The notes under the pieces are model-generated. The model was not told where the DNA came from. It was given only the letters and a program-made list of their open reading frames with translations, and searched no databases. Shown piece by piece: positions 44,852-53,700 of a stretch of 64,000 nucleotides of DNA. The DNA lies in assembly GCF_900104815.1 (NCBI RefSeq), contig NZ_FNTD01000004.1, positions 4,356,501 through 4,420,500 on the forward strand, given 5' to 3'. The translations under genes were made by a program, and so were the position numbers. Source of the stretch: Streptomyces misionensis (GTDB lineage: Bacteria; Actinomycetota; Actinomycetes; Streptomycetales; Streptomycetaceae). Position 1 is the stretch's first letter; each line of letters opens with the position of its first letter.

Positions 44852-45814
44852 TTACGGTGTCAGCACGATCCTGCCGAAGACCTCGCCCGCGTCCATCTTC
44901 CGGTGGGCCAGTACGGCGTCGTCCAGTGGCAGCACCTCGTGCACCACCGCTTCGATCTCGCCACGGGCGGCCGCGGCGAACTGCTCGCTGCGTACGGCGC
45001 TCAGATCGGCCGGGGGGACGGTGGCCGCGCTGAAAGCGGCGAAGGACAGCGACTTCCGGAATGCCGTCATGATCTTCGTGCCGAAGTCCGCGGGCGGCTG
45101 GCCCGCGACAGCGCCCACGGCCACCATGCGGCCGTTCGGGTTGAGCCTGTCGAGGAACGACGGCATGTCCGCACCGGCCACGACGTCGATGATCACGTCG
45201 TAGCCCGCGGGAGCCCCGTCCTCTCCGTCGCCGGAGCGGTCCAGCACATGGGTCGCGCCGAGGCGGCGCAGCCGCTCGCCGCGCTCGGCCGACGACGTCG
45301 TGACCGCCACCGCGGCGGCACCACCGCGAGCAGCGAGCTGCACGGCCATGATCCCGATGCTGCCCGCCGCGCCGCGCACCAGGACGGTCTCCCCGGGAGT
45401 GAAACGGGCGTGGCGCAGCCCGAAGTGCGCCACCGCGCCGGAACTGCCGAGCGTCACCGCGGCAGTGGCGGACAGACCACCGGGCAGGGGAAGAACCTGT
45501 TCGACCGGCGCGACGGCCTGTTCGACGTAGCCTCCGCCGGTGCCGGTGAAGCCCCACACCCGCAGGCCGAGCCATGACGCGTCGACGCCGTCGCCGACCG
45601 CCGTCACCGTGCCCGCGACCTCGCCACCCGGGACGTGGCCCTCCGTGAAGCCGTAGTCGGCCAGGGCCCCGCTTCGGATCACGGTGTCGACACCGCCGAC
45701 GCCCACCGCCTCGGTGGCTATCAGTACCTGCCCGGCGGCCGGCACCGGTACCGGCAGGTCGACGACGGCCAGGCCGTCGGGACTTCCGAACGTCCGGATC
45801 GAGATTGCCTTCAC
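44852..45814 (-). CDS. Zinc-independent NADP-dependent quinone-reductase-like oxidoreductase
   Basis: 320 residues from GTG 45814, with GGAG 7 bases upstream. The product begins VKAISIRTFGSPDGL, and ETVLVRGAAGSIGIMAVQLA is the dinucleotide-binding loop of medium-chain dehydrogenase/reductases without zinc ligands (QOR type). Expected reaction: NADPH-dependent reduction of quinones or enones. Divergent from a TetR regulator with an operator-like palindrome between, which suggests regulation by that regulator. Confidence 0.9.
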   Translation of the reverse strand: MKAISIRTFGSPDGLAVVDLPVPVPAAGQVLIATEAVGVGGVDTVIRSGALADYGFTEGHVPGGEVAGTVTAVGDGVDASWLGLRVWGFTGTGGGYVEQAVAPVEQVLPLPGGLSATAAVTLGSSGAVAHFGLRHARFTPGETVLVRGAAGSIGIMAVQLAARGGAAAVAVTTSSAERGERLRRLGATHVLDRSGDGEDGAPAGYDVIIDVVAGADMPSFLDRLNPNGRMVAVGAVAGQPPADFGTKIMTAFRKSLSFAAFSAATVPPADLSAVRSEQFAAAARGEIEAVVHEVLPLDDAVLAHRKMDAGEVFGRIVLTP

Positions 45815-45871
45815 TGTGGTCTCCACGTTCCCGGCCCGCCCAAGCGCGAGCGCTTCCGCGTCCCGGAACGT

Positions 45872-45891
45872 AACGGACGCCCCCGTCCGTT
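45872..45891. promoter_or_regulatory. TetR-type operator between the oxidoreductase and tetR genes
   Basis: AACGGACG (45872-45879), a 4-bp spacer and CGTCCGTT (45884-45891) form a perfect 8+8 inverted repeat in the 94-bp divergent gap, 18 bp before the regulator start. A second perfect palindrome (AAGCGC-GA-GCGCTT) lies at 45842-45855. Confidence 0.65.
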
Positions 45892-45908
45892 TGGCTAAAG
45901 TGAGAGCG

Positions 45909-46559
45909 GTGACCGGCCCTTTGCCTCGGAAGCCGCGCTCCGACGCGCGGGACAACCGCGAACGCGTCCTCGGCGCGGCCCGAGCGCTGTTCTCCGCCGA
46001 CGGCCTGGACGTGCCGATGCGGGAGGTCGCACGGCGCGCCGGGGTGGGCCCCGCCACCTTGTACCGGCACTTCCCGACCAAGCGGGCACTGGTCGCCGAG
46101 GCCTTCGCGGACCAGCTGCACGCTTGCCGTGCCATCGTCGACGAGGGGTGCGCCGATCCTGATCCATGGCGCGGCCTGTGCCTGGTGATCGAGAGGATCT
46201 GTGAGCTGCACGCACGCGACCGGGGCTTCACCGAAGCGTTCCTGTCGGCCTACCCGGGGGTGGCGGAACTCGCCGAGGGCCGCGCGTACACGGTGAAAGC
46301 GGTCGCCGGACTGGCTCGGCGGGCCAAGGAAGCCGGGCGCCTGCGGTCCGACTTCGTCCTGGACGACCTGATCCTCGTCCTCATGGCCAACAAGGGGATC
46401 CACGCCGCGTCGGCCGCCGGCCAGGTCGCGGCCTCCCGGCGCTTCGCGGGGCTGGTGATCCAGGCGTTCGAAGCCTGCCCCCGGCACGCGCCGCTTCCGC
46501 CGGCGGCCCGACTGGCATCCGCGGGCCCCGCGGTGGGCGAGACCGGCTCCACCGACTGA
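45909..46559 (+). CDS. TetR-family transcriptional regulator
   Basis: 216 residues from GTG 45909. The N-terminal helix-turn-helix reads MREVARRAGVGPATLYRHFPTKRALVAEAF, followed by a helical ligand-binding part. It probably represses both itself and the divergent oxidoreductase through the palindrome at 45872-45891 and is relieved by an electrophile or quinone (inference from context). No unusual features. Confidence 0.92.
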   Translation: MTGPLPRKPRSDARDNRERVLGAARALFSADGLDVPMREVARRAGVGPATLYRHFPTKRALVAEAFADQLHACRAIVDEGCADPDPWRGLCLVIERICELHARDRGFTEAFLSAYPGVAELAEGRAYTVKAVAGLARRAKEAGRLRSDFVLDDLILVLMANKGIHAASAAGQVAASRRFAGLVIQAFEACPRHAPLPPAARLASAGPAVGETGSTD

Positions 46560-46662
46560 CCCGCGAGGTCCCGCGTACGGCAGGCCGTCACCGGGCCGGC
46601 GGTTCGGCGCCGACGGCATCGCGGTCGCACCCGCGCCGCCCGCACGGAAGCGGTCCGATGCA

Positions 46663-46692
46663 TTGACAGTGTGCGATCAAAGTAGGTGTCAT
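46663..46692 (+). promoter_or_regulatory. Promoter of the CBM2-Cip1-like gene
   Basis: TTGACA (46663-46668), 18-bp spacer, TGTCAT (46687-46692). The CebR-type operator begins 3 bp downstream, so repressor binding would block initiation. Confidence 0.55.
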
Positions 46693-46694
46693 TG

Positions 46695-46708
46695 TGGGAG
46701 CGCTCCCA
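46695..46708. promoter_or_regulatory. CebR-type operator (perfect)
   Basis: TGGGAGCGCTCCCA is identical to the palindrome recognised by the LacI-family cellobiose/cellotriose repressor CebR, found upstream of Streptomyces cellulase and ceb genes (established). Confidence 0.85.
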
Positions 46709-46748
46709 CGTTTCCGTCGGCACCTCCCACTCCGTCTCGGAGGCAACC

Positions 46749-47945
46749 ATGCGCACTCTCGTCACGCGATTACGGCACCGACCCTGGGCCTTGGCCGCAC
46801 TGGCGGCCTTCTCGGCCGTCGGACTGCTGCTGTCCGCCTTCGTCGCGGCGCCGCCCAGCAGCGCCGCGGACTCCGGCTGCCGGGTCGACTACACCGTCAA
46901 CCAGTGGTCCGGCGGCTACACCGCCGCGATCAAGGTAACCAACCTCGGCCCGGCGATCACCGGTTGGCGTCTGACCTGGACGTACGGCGGCGACCAGAAG
47001 GTGACCTCGGCCTGGAACGCCACCGTCTCCCAGAGCGGCAAGGCCGTCACCGCCACGGACGCCGGGTGGAACGGCAGCCTGGCGACGGGCGGTTCCGCCG
47101 ACTTCGGTGTCCAGGGGACCTACCAGTCCGCCGACCCCACGCCGACCGACTTCGCGGTCAACGGCGTGGCCTGCGGCGGCACCACGACGCCGACCGACCC
47201 CGGCACCCCGCCCACGACGCCTCCGACCACCCCGCCCCCGACGGATCCGCCGACCGGCGGTGACTGCGGCACTGCCGTGCTCTGCACCGGGTTCGAGGAC
47301 CAGAGCGGTACCACGCCGTCCGGCGCCTGGCAGTTCGCCGCGCCCGACTGCCAGGGCAGCGGCACGGTCACCGTCGACACCTCGGTCGCGCACAGCGGCG
47401 GCAAGTCGATACGGGTGGACGGCAAGGCCGGTTACTGCAACCACGCCTTCGTCGCCACGACGGCCGACCTGTCGTCGGTGGGCCCCCTGTACATCCGCAT
47501 GTGGGTACGGCACACCACCGCGCTCCCCGCCGGGCATGTCGCCTTCGTGTCCATGCCCGACAGCTCCCAGGGCGGCAAGGCGCTGCGCATCGGCGGCCAG
47601 AACGGCGCCCTCCAGTGGAACCGGGAGATCGACGACGCCACCCTGCCCGCGCAGAGCCCGGCCGGTGTGGCGCAGAGCAGGCCGCTGCCGACCGGCAGCT
47701 GGCAGTGCCTGCGCTTCATGATCAACACGTCGAACGGCAACCTCGACACCTGGCTGGGCGACCAGCAGGTGCCCGGCCTGCACCAGGACGGTGTCCCCAC
47801 CGCGGACATCGACCAGCAGTGGCTGTCCCGCACCACCGCACCGCGCCCCACCAGTCTGCGTCTCGGCTGGGAGAGTTACGGCGGCGGTGACGACACCCTC
47901 TGGTTCGACGACGTGGCCGTGGGCTCCTCGCCGATCGCCTGCTGA
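46749..47945 (+). CDS. Secreted CBM2 protein with Cip1-like domain
   Basis: 398 residues from ATG 46749, with GGAGG 5 bases upstream. A signal peptide (residues 1 to about 40, with RLRHR before the hydrophobic core) is followed by a family 2 carbohydrate-binding module (about 44-145, with W-rich positions NQWSGGY, TGWRLTWTY and DAGWNG). Next come a Pro/Thr linker and a C-terminal beta-sandwich (about 178-398). The motifs GYCNHAF, HVAFVSMPDSSQGGKALRIGGQ, WNREIDDATLP and TLWFDDVAV closely match my recollection of Cip1 from Trichoderma reesei, a cellulose-inducible protein with a lyase-like fold. It should act on plant cell wall; a CebR-type box supports induction by cello-oligosaccharides. Catalytic activity is not proven. 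Confidence 0.88.
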   Translation: MRTLVTRLRHRPWALAALAAFSAVGLLLSAFVAAPPSSAADSGCRVDYTVNQWSGGYTAAIKVTNLGPAITGWRLTWTYGGDQKVTSAWNATVSQSGKAVTATDAGWNGSLATGGSADFGVQGTYQSADPTPTDFAVNGVACGGTTTPTDPGTPPTTPPTTPPPTDPPTGGDCGTAVLCTGFEDQSGTTPSGAWQFAAPDCQGSGTVTVDTSVAHSGGKSIRVDGKAGYCNHAFVATTADLSSVGPLYIRMWVRHTTALPAGHVAFVSMPDSSQGGKALRIGGQNGALQWNREIDDATLPAQSPAGVAQSRPLPTGSWQCLRFMINTSNGNLDTWLGDQQVPGLHQDGVPTADIDQQWLSRTTAPRPTSLRLGWESYGGGDDTLWFDDVAVGSSPIAC

Positions 47946-47966
47946 CACCGACCGGCACCGACACCC

Positions 47967-48007
47967 GTGCCGTCCGCGGCGTCCCTGCCGGACACGGCGG
48001 GCGGCAC
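47967..48007 (+). terminator. Terminator of the CBM2-Cip1-like gene
   Basis: GTGCCGTCCGC at 47967-47977 pairs with GCGGGCGGCAC at 47997-48007 with one T-G wobble; it begins 22 bp after the stop. Confidence 0.6.
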
Positions 48008-48103
48008 GGTGTCCCCGCACGGCGACCGCGAGGTCGTCCGTCCACGCCGGGGCGATCTCCGTCCGCCCCTTGGACGGGAGCGTTCCGTTCGTAGAATGCG
48101 GCC

Positions 48104-49105
48104 ATGACGGAACCCCCTCTCAAGTGGGGCATCCTCGGCACAGGGTGGATCGCTCAGCGGTTCACCGAGGATCTCCTCCTTCTCCCCGGCCACACCGTTT
48201 CCGCCGTCGGCTCCCGTGTCCCGGAGACCGCGGAAACGTTCGCTCGGCAGTACGGCGTCGAGCGGGCGTGGGGCTCGTACGAGCAACTCGTCGCCGACGA
48301 CGAGGTCGACGTGGTCTACGTGGCGACGCCCCACACCTTCCACTTCGCCCACGCCGGCCTCGCCCTCGAAGCGGGCCGGCCGGTCCTGGTGGAGAAACCC
48401 TTCACCGCGAACGCCACCGACGCCCGGCGACTGGTCGAACTCGCCCGCAACCGGGGTCTGTTCGCCATGGAGGCGATGTGGACCCGGTTCAATCCGCTGA
48501 TCGCCAGGCTGCGGGAGCTGGTGGCGGACGGGGCGATCGGTGACGTCACCTCCGTCTACGCCGACTTCGGGACCAACGCGCCGTACGACCCGGCGCACCG
48601 CCTGTGGTCCCCCGAACTCGGCGGCGGCGCCCTGCTCGACCTCGGCGTCTATCCGCTGTACTTCGCCTGGATGCTGCTCGGCGCGCCGGAGACGGTCGAG
48701 GCGACCGCCGCGACCGCTCCGACCGGTGTCGACGCCAACACCGGGATGGTGCTGGGGTACGCCTCCGGCGCCGTCGCGGTGCTGCACTGCTCCCTGACGT
48801 CCGACTCGCCGTGCACCGCGGTGGTGAACGGGACCAAGGGCCGCATCGAGGTGCCCTCGCCGTTCTACTCGCCGCACACCCTGGTGCTGCGCCGCGAGGG
48901 CGCCGAGCCGGAGACCTTCCACCTCGACGTGGTCGGCAACGGCTACGGCTACCAGGCGCAGGAGGTCGCCCGCCGCCTGCGGGCGGGCGAGACGGAGTCG
49001 CCGGTGATGCCGCTCGACGAGACGCTCGCCATCCACGGCAACCTCGACACGATCCTCGCCCGCATCGAACGGCAGGCGGCACTGTCGAGCCGCACGCCGG
49101 TGTGA
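48104..49105 (+). CDS. Gfo/Idh/MocA-family oxidoreductase
   Basis: 333 residues. KWGILGTGWIAQRF is the N-terminal Rossmann loop, VLVEKPFTANATDA contains the conserved EKP catalytic lysine, and GGGALLDLGVYPLYFAWMLLG is the family C-terminal strand/helix with the conserved Asp. It oxidises or reduces a sugar or polyol with NAD(P); the substrate cannot be told. A GT2 glycosyltransferase gene follows after about 45 bp, so they may be cotranscribed. Confidence 0.92.
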   Translation: MTEPPLKWGILGTGWIAQRFTEDLLLLPGHTVSAVGSRVPETAETFARQYGVERAWGSYEQLVADDEVDVVYVATPHTFHFAHAGLALEAGRPVLVEKPFTANATDARRLVELARNRGLFAMEAMWTRFNPLIARLRELVADGAIGDVTSVYADFGTNAPYDPAHRLWSPELGGGALLDLGVYPLYFAWMLLGAPETVEATAATAPTGVDANTGMVLGYASGAVAVLHCSLTSDSPCTAVVNGTKGRIEVPSPFYSPHTLVLRREGAEPETFHLDVVGNGYGYQAQEVARRLRAGETESPVMPLDETLAIHGNLDTILARIERQAALSSRTPV

Positions 49106-49150
49106 GATGGGCGGTGGTGGGCGAACCCACGGACCTGAGGCAACATCTTG

Positions 49151-50104
49151 GTGAACGAGGAGCGGCGCGCGACAGGAGCGCGCCGCCACCGGCCGGATGG
49201 GGTGAGGAACGTGGCGGAGCCGAGGATCGCCGTCGCCGTGGTGACCATGGGCAACCGGCCCGCCGAGGTCGACGCCCTGCTGGAGTCCGTGGCGAAGCAG
49301 GACCTCGCGCCCGCCCGGATCGTGATCGTGGGCAACGGCTGCCGGCTGCCCGAGTTCGCCCGGCGGCTGTCGCTGCCCGGCGAGGTCACCGCCATCGACG
49401 TGGACGAGAACCTGGGCTGCCCGGGCGGCCGCAACGTGGCCCTCGCCCGGCTGCGGGAGTTCGGTGACGTCGACGTCGTCGTGGAACTGGACGACGACGG
49501 CCTGCTCGTCGACGCCGACGTACTGCGGCGGGTGCGCGACCTGTACGCCGCCGATCCGCGGCTCGGCATCGTCGGCTTCCGCATCGCCGACGAGCACGGC
49601 GAGACCCAGCAGCGGCACGTGCCGAGGATCGGCAACTCCGATCCGATGCGCGGCGGTTACGTCACCGGGTTCCTGGGCGGCGGCCACGCGCTGAGCATGG
49701 CGATGCTGGCCGAGACCGGGGACTGGCCGGCGGAGTTCTTCTTCGCGCACGAGGAGACCGATCTCGCCTGGCGGGCCGTCGACGCCGGCTGGAAGATCCG
49801 GTACTCGCCCGAACTGCTGCTCCAGCACCCCAAGACCTCCCCGGCCCGGCACGCCATCTACTACCGGGTCAACGCCCGCAACCGCGTCTGGCTCGTACGG
49901 CGCAGGCTGCCGTTGCCGCTGATCCCGGTGCACCTGGCGGTCTGGACCCTGCTCACCCTCGCCCGCACCCGCTCCGCGGCCGGGCTCAAGGCCTGGCTCG
50001 GCGGCTTCGTGGAGGGTCTGCGCAAGCCGGCGGGCGAGCGCCGCCCGATGCGCTGGCGGACGGTGTGGCGGCTCACGCGGCTGGGGCGTCCGCCGGTGAT
50101 CTGA
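49151..50104 (+). CDS. Family 2 glycosyltransferase
   Basis: 317 residues if started at GTG 49151; GTG 49211 is an equally likely start, because the conserved domain begins there (VAEPRIAVAVVTMGN). A GT-A fold is indicated by DVDENLGCPGGRNVAL, VVELDDDGLLVDADVL (DxD-type metal site) and FFFAHEETDLAWRAVDAGWKI (ED acceptor region). It resembles rhamnosyltransferase-like enzymes. Acceptor unknown. Confidence 0.88.
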   Translation: MNEERRATGARRHRPDGVRNVAEPRIAVAVVTMGNRPAEVDALLESVAKQDLAPARIVIVGNGCRLPEFARRLSLPGEVTAIDVDENLGCPGGRNVALARLREFGDVDVVVELDDDGLLVDADVLRRVRDLYAADPRLGIVGFRIADEHGETQQRHVPRIGNSDPMRGGYVTGFLGGGHALSMAMLAETGDWPAEFFFAHEETDLAWRAVDAGWKIRYSPELLLQHPKTSPARHAIYYRVNARNRVWLVRRRLPLPLIPVHLAVWTLLTLARTRSAAGLKAWLGGFVEGLRKPAGERRPMRWRTVWRLTRLGRPPVI

Positions 50105-50775
50105 CGGGAGCGGTGGCACCGGCCGCCGACCGGAGCGGTCGCAGGTCGCCCATCGCGGACCGGTCGCCGATGGCGGTCGGGGGCGGCGGATCGGTTGCCG
50201 ACGGTGGCCGGGGGCGGCGGATCGATTGCCGACGGTGGCCGGGGTGGGGGCCGTGGACCCGGTGCCGATGGCGACCGGTCGGCCGATGCCTGCCGACGCC
50301 CGGCCTTCCGGGACGCGCCCGGAACGAATGGCCCGCCGACCTGGAAAAACGGGACGGGCCCCGGTCGGTCACCTCCGCCGACCGGGGCCATGCTCGTCCC
50401 CGGATCCGGCCTGCGGCGACACTCCCCCGAGTTACGCGACTGACGCGCGCGCCGTCGGACCGGTTCCGATGGAATGATCACATCAAGTCTCGCCAACAGA
50501 TCGCTAACATGTGGCCAACGGTTCGCCGGAAGCGTGCGTACCGGTTGGCCGGAAGTCGCCGGGCGGGACCGGCGACAGAGGAGTGAGCAGGGCGTCGGCG
50601 AGCCGCACGGTGGCCGTTGACCAGGCCACGTGTGAAGGGGCGGCGCCGTGAGGCCGTCCGCGGAAGGTGGCGTGAAGTCGTTGCGTACGGGGCGGAATGC
50701 CGCCAGGGTGCGGCGGGCGCGCGTCCGCCGTGGAGCATGGTCGTCCCCGGCCGCGCGGGAAGGCACTGGGGCGGC
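50105..50775. promoter_or_regulatory. Repeat-containing region upstream of the SARP-type regulator
   Basis: 671 bp without a supported gene. It holds two perfect-period 31-bp units (50179-50240) preceded by a diverged copy (50158-50178), and a pair of 14-mers (CGGTTCGCCGGAAG at 50519, CGGTTGGCCGGAAG at 50542; 23 bp apart). An AT-richer stretch (50470-50520) may carry a promoter. Alternative starts for the regulator (50617, 50737) would extend its coding sequence into the end of this region. Confidence 0.5.
50158..50240. repeat. 31-bp tandem repeat (two full copies plus one diverged)
   Basis: Units 50179-50209 and 50210-50240 begin GGGGGCGGCGGATCG and contain TTGCCGACGGTGGCC; they differ at one position. 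The 21 bp before (GACCGGTCGCCGATGGCGGTC) is a recognisable older copy. Confidence 0.85.
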
Positions 50776-53700
50776 GTGAAGGGGCTGCGCGAGCTGCGAT
50801 TCGGACTGCTGGGCCCACCGGTCCTCTACGACCGCCCGCCGTACGACACCCCCGGCGACCCGGAGTCGTACGAGTCCGCCGAGGGCGCCGTCCGGCCCAT
50901 CGGCAGCCCCAAGATGCGCGCGCTGCTCGCGGCGCTGCTGCTGGAGCCCGGACGGGTCGTGTCGGTCGAGTCGCTGACGGAGGCCCTGTGGGGCGGGGCG
51001 CCGCCCGCCTCCGCGCGGGCCTCGCTGCACAACCATGTCACCCGGCTGCGCCGGCTCCTGGACGACCCCGATCGGCTCCGGTCCGTACCGCCGGGCTACC
51101 TGCTCCGCGTCGAGCAGGGCGAGCTGGACGTGTACGTGTTCGACGCGCTGGTCGCCGAGGCGCGCGCGGCGCACGCCCGGCGCGACTGGCCGGGGGTCGC
51201 CCGCGCCTGCGCGGCCGCGCTCGTGCTGTGGCGCGGGACCCCGCTCGGCGGGCTGCCCGCCGACCTCGGCGGCCACGCCCTCGTGCCGCGCCTGGAGGAG
51301 GCGCGGCTGCTTCTGCTGGAGTGGCGGTACGACGCCCAACTCGCCGTCGGCGCGGGACGGTCCGCCGCGCTCGTGCCCGAGCTGGCGGCGCTCGTCGCCG
51401 AGTATCCGCTGCGCGAGGCGTACCACCGCCAGCTGATGCTGGCCCTGCACCGCACCGGCCGTCAGGCCGAGGCCCTCGCCGTCCACCGCGATCTGCGCGC
51501 CCGCCTGATCGAGGAACTCGGCGTCGAGCCCGGCCCGGCGGTCCGCGAGGTCCACGTCGAGGTGCTGCGGGGGAGCGGGGAACCGGTCGACGAGGGTGCG
51601 TGGCCGGGGCCGGAGACGGAGCCCCGGCGTGCGGCGGAGGGAGCCGGGCCGGCGGAGGAGCGGGCGGCGGACCGCACGGCTCCCGCGGGCCCCCATGACG
51701 GCGGTCGCGGAGGCGGGCCCGCCGAGGGCGCCGAGGACGACCCGAGCGCGCCGTCGCCCCCGTGCAGCACCCGGCTTCCGCCGCCTCCGGCGCAGCTCCC
51801 GCCGCCCCCGGCCCACTTCACCGGCCGGGCCGTCGTACGCCGTGCGCTGCGGCGCGCGCTGACCGAGCCGTCCGAGCCGTCCGAGCCGTCCGCGCCGGGT
51901 CCCGCCGTCGCCGTCGTCTCGGGCATGGCGGGCGTCGGCAAGAGCGCGCTCGCGCTGTACGTCGCACATGAGTTGAGGGAACGTTTCGTCGACGGTCAGC
52001 TCTACGTCAACCTGCACGGCGCCACCCCCGGCGTGCCCCCGCTCGGCTCGGCGCAGGCGCTCGCCGCACTGCTGCGGGACCTGGGCGTGGAGCCCCGCAA
52101 CGTGCCCGAACACCAGGATGCCGCCGCCGCGTTGCTGCGCTCCCTGCTCGCCCCGTCCCGGGTCCTGCTGGTGCTGGACGACGCGGCGGACGCCGCCCAG
52201 GTACGGCCGCTGCTCCCGGCCGGCCCCGGCTGCGCGGTGATCGTCACCAGCCGCTCGCCGCTGGCCACCCTCGACGGCGCCAGGCGCTTCCCCCTCGCCC
52301 CGCTGACCGGCGAGGACAGCGCGGCCCTGCTGCGCGCGGTGAGCGGTCGCGCGGGCCTGGACGCCGGTCATGCCCTGGTCGCCTTGACCGGTGGGCTGCC
52401 GCTGGCCCTGCGTGTGGTCGCGGCCCGGCTCGCCGCCCGGCGGGCGCTCACCCCGGAGGCGCTCGCCGGTCAACTGACGGCGCGCGGTGGCAGGTTGAGG
52501 CACCTGGAGTACGACGACCTCAGCGTCCGGCGCTCGCTGGCCGTCGCGCTCGACGCCCTCGCCGCCGCCGAGCGGGAGGCCGACCGGGACGCGGCCCTCG
52601 TGCTGCGCGGCATCGGCGCGCTCGACCTGCCCACTTACGGCGCGGCGCTCGTCGCCCGCCTCACCGGCACCGACGAGCGGCGCGCGGAGGCCGCGCTGGA
52701 CCGCCTGGTCGACGTCGCCCTCCTGGAGGAGACGGCCTACGGCCGCTACACCCCCCACGACCTGGTCCGCGAGTTCGCCCGCGAACTGGCCGAACGCGCG
52801 GGGGAGTCCGCCACGACCACCATCCGGCCCCCGTCACCCACCACCCCCGGCGACGGCACCTCGCGGACCCTCCCGCCCCCGGGCCCGGCGCCCACCCACC
52901 CGGGCGAGGACCCGCGGACGACACCCGCTGGTCCGGCCGAAAGCAGCGCTGCGGCACCCGCCGACCCAACCGGCCTCCCGCTCCCGGCGACCTCTCACCC
53001 GGCCGATCCCGCACCGGCGGCGCCCCCTCACCGGGCCGCCCCACCGCCCCCCTCACCCCCCACCCCCTCCGACCCCCCACCCCCCGACCTCGTCGCCCTC
53101 CGCTGGTACGCCGCCGCGGCCGAGCTGGTGCTCACCGCCATCGTGGAGCCCGGGCCGGATCTGGACGACCGGCGGCGGCCGACCGCGGCGCAGCCCGCGG
53201 GGCATGCCGTCGACGTGGCCGCGCTGCGGTCGTTCGAGTCGGCCGAGCAGGCCTTCGCCTGGGGCGAGACCGAGCTGGAGAACGTCGTCGCGCTGGTGGC
53301 GCGCAACGCCGACTCGGCCGATCCGCGCACGTCGGCCCACCTCTCGGTGCTGGCGCGGCTGCTGTTCCCGTATGTGCAGCGCAGCGGACGGGTCGCCGAG
53401 ATGGAGGTGCTCGGACGGGCCGCGCTCACCGCGGCGCGGCGGCTCGGGGACGCGGCGGCCGAGGCGCACGCGCTCGGCGACCTCGCGGGCCTGCACTTCC
53501 TGACCGGCCGGCACAACGACGCCCTCGCCCTGAACGACCGCTGCCTGGAGATCTGGCGGCGGCTCGACGTGCCCAGCCGTATCCGCCGCTGTCTGAACAA
53601 CCGGGGGCTGCTGCTGGAGGGGCTCGGCCGGTACGCGGAGTCGGAGGAGGCGCTGCGGCAGAGCCTCGCCTGCTCCCGGCTGCTGAACGACCCCGTCGGC

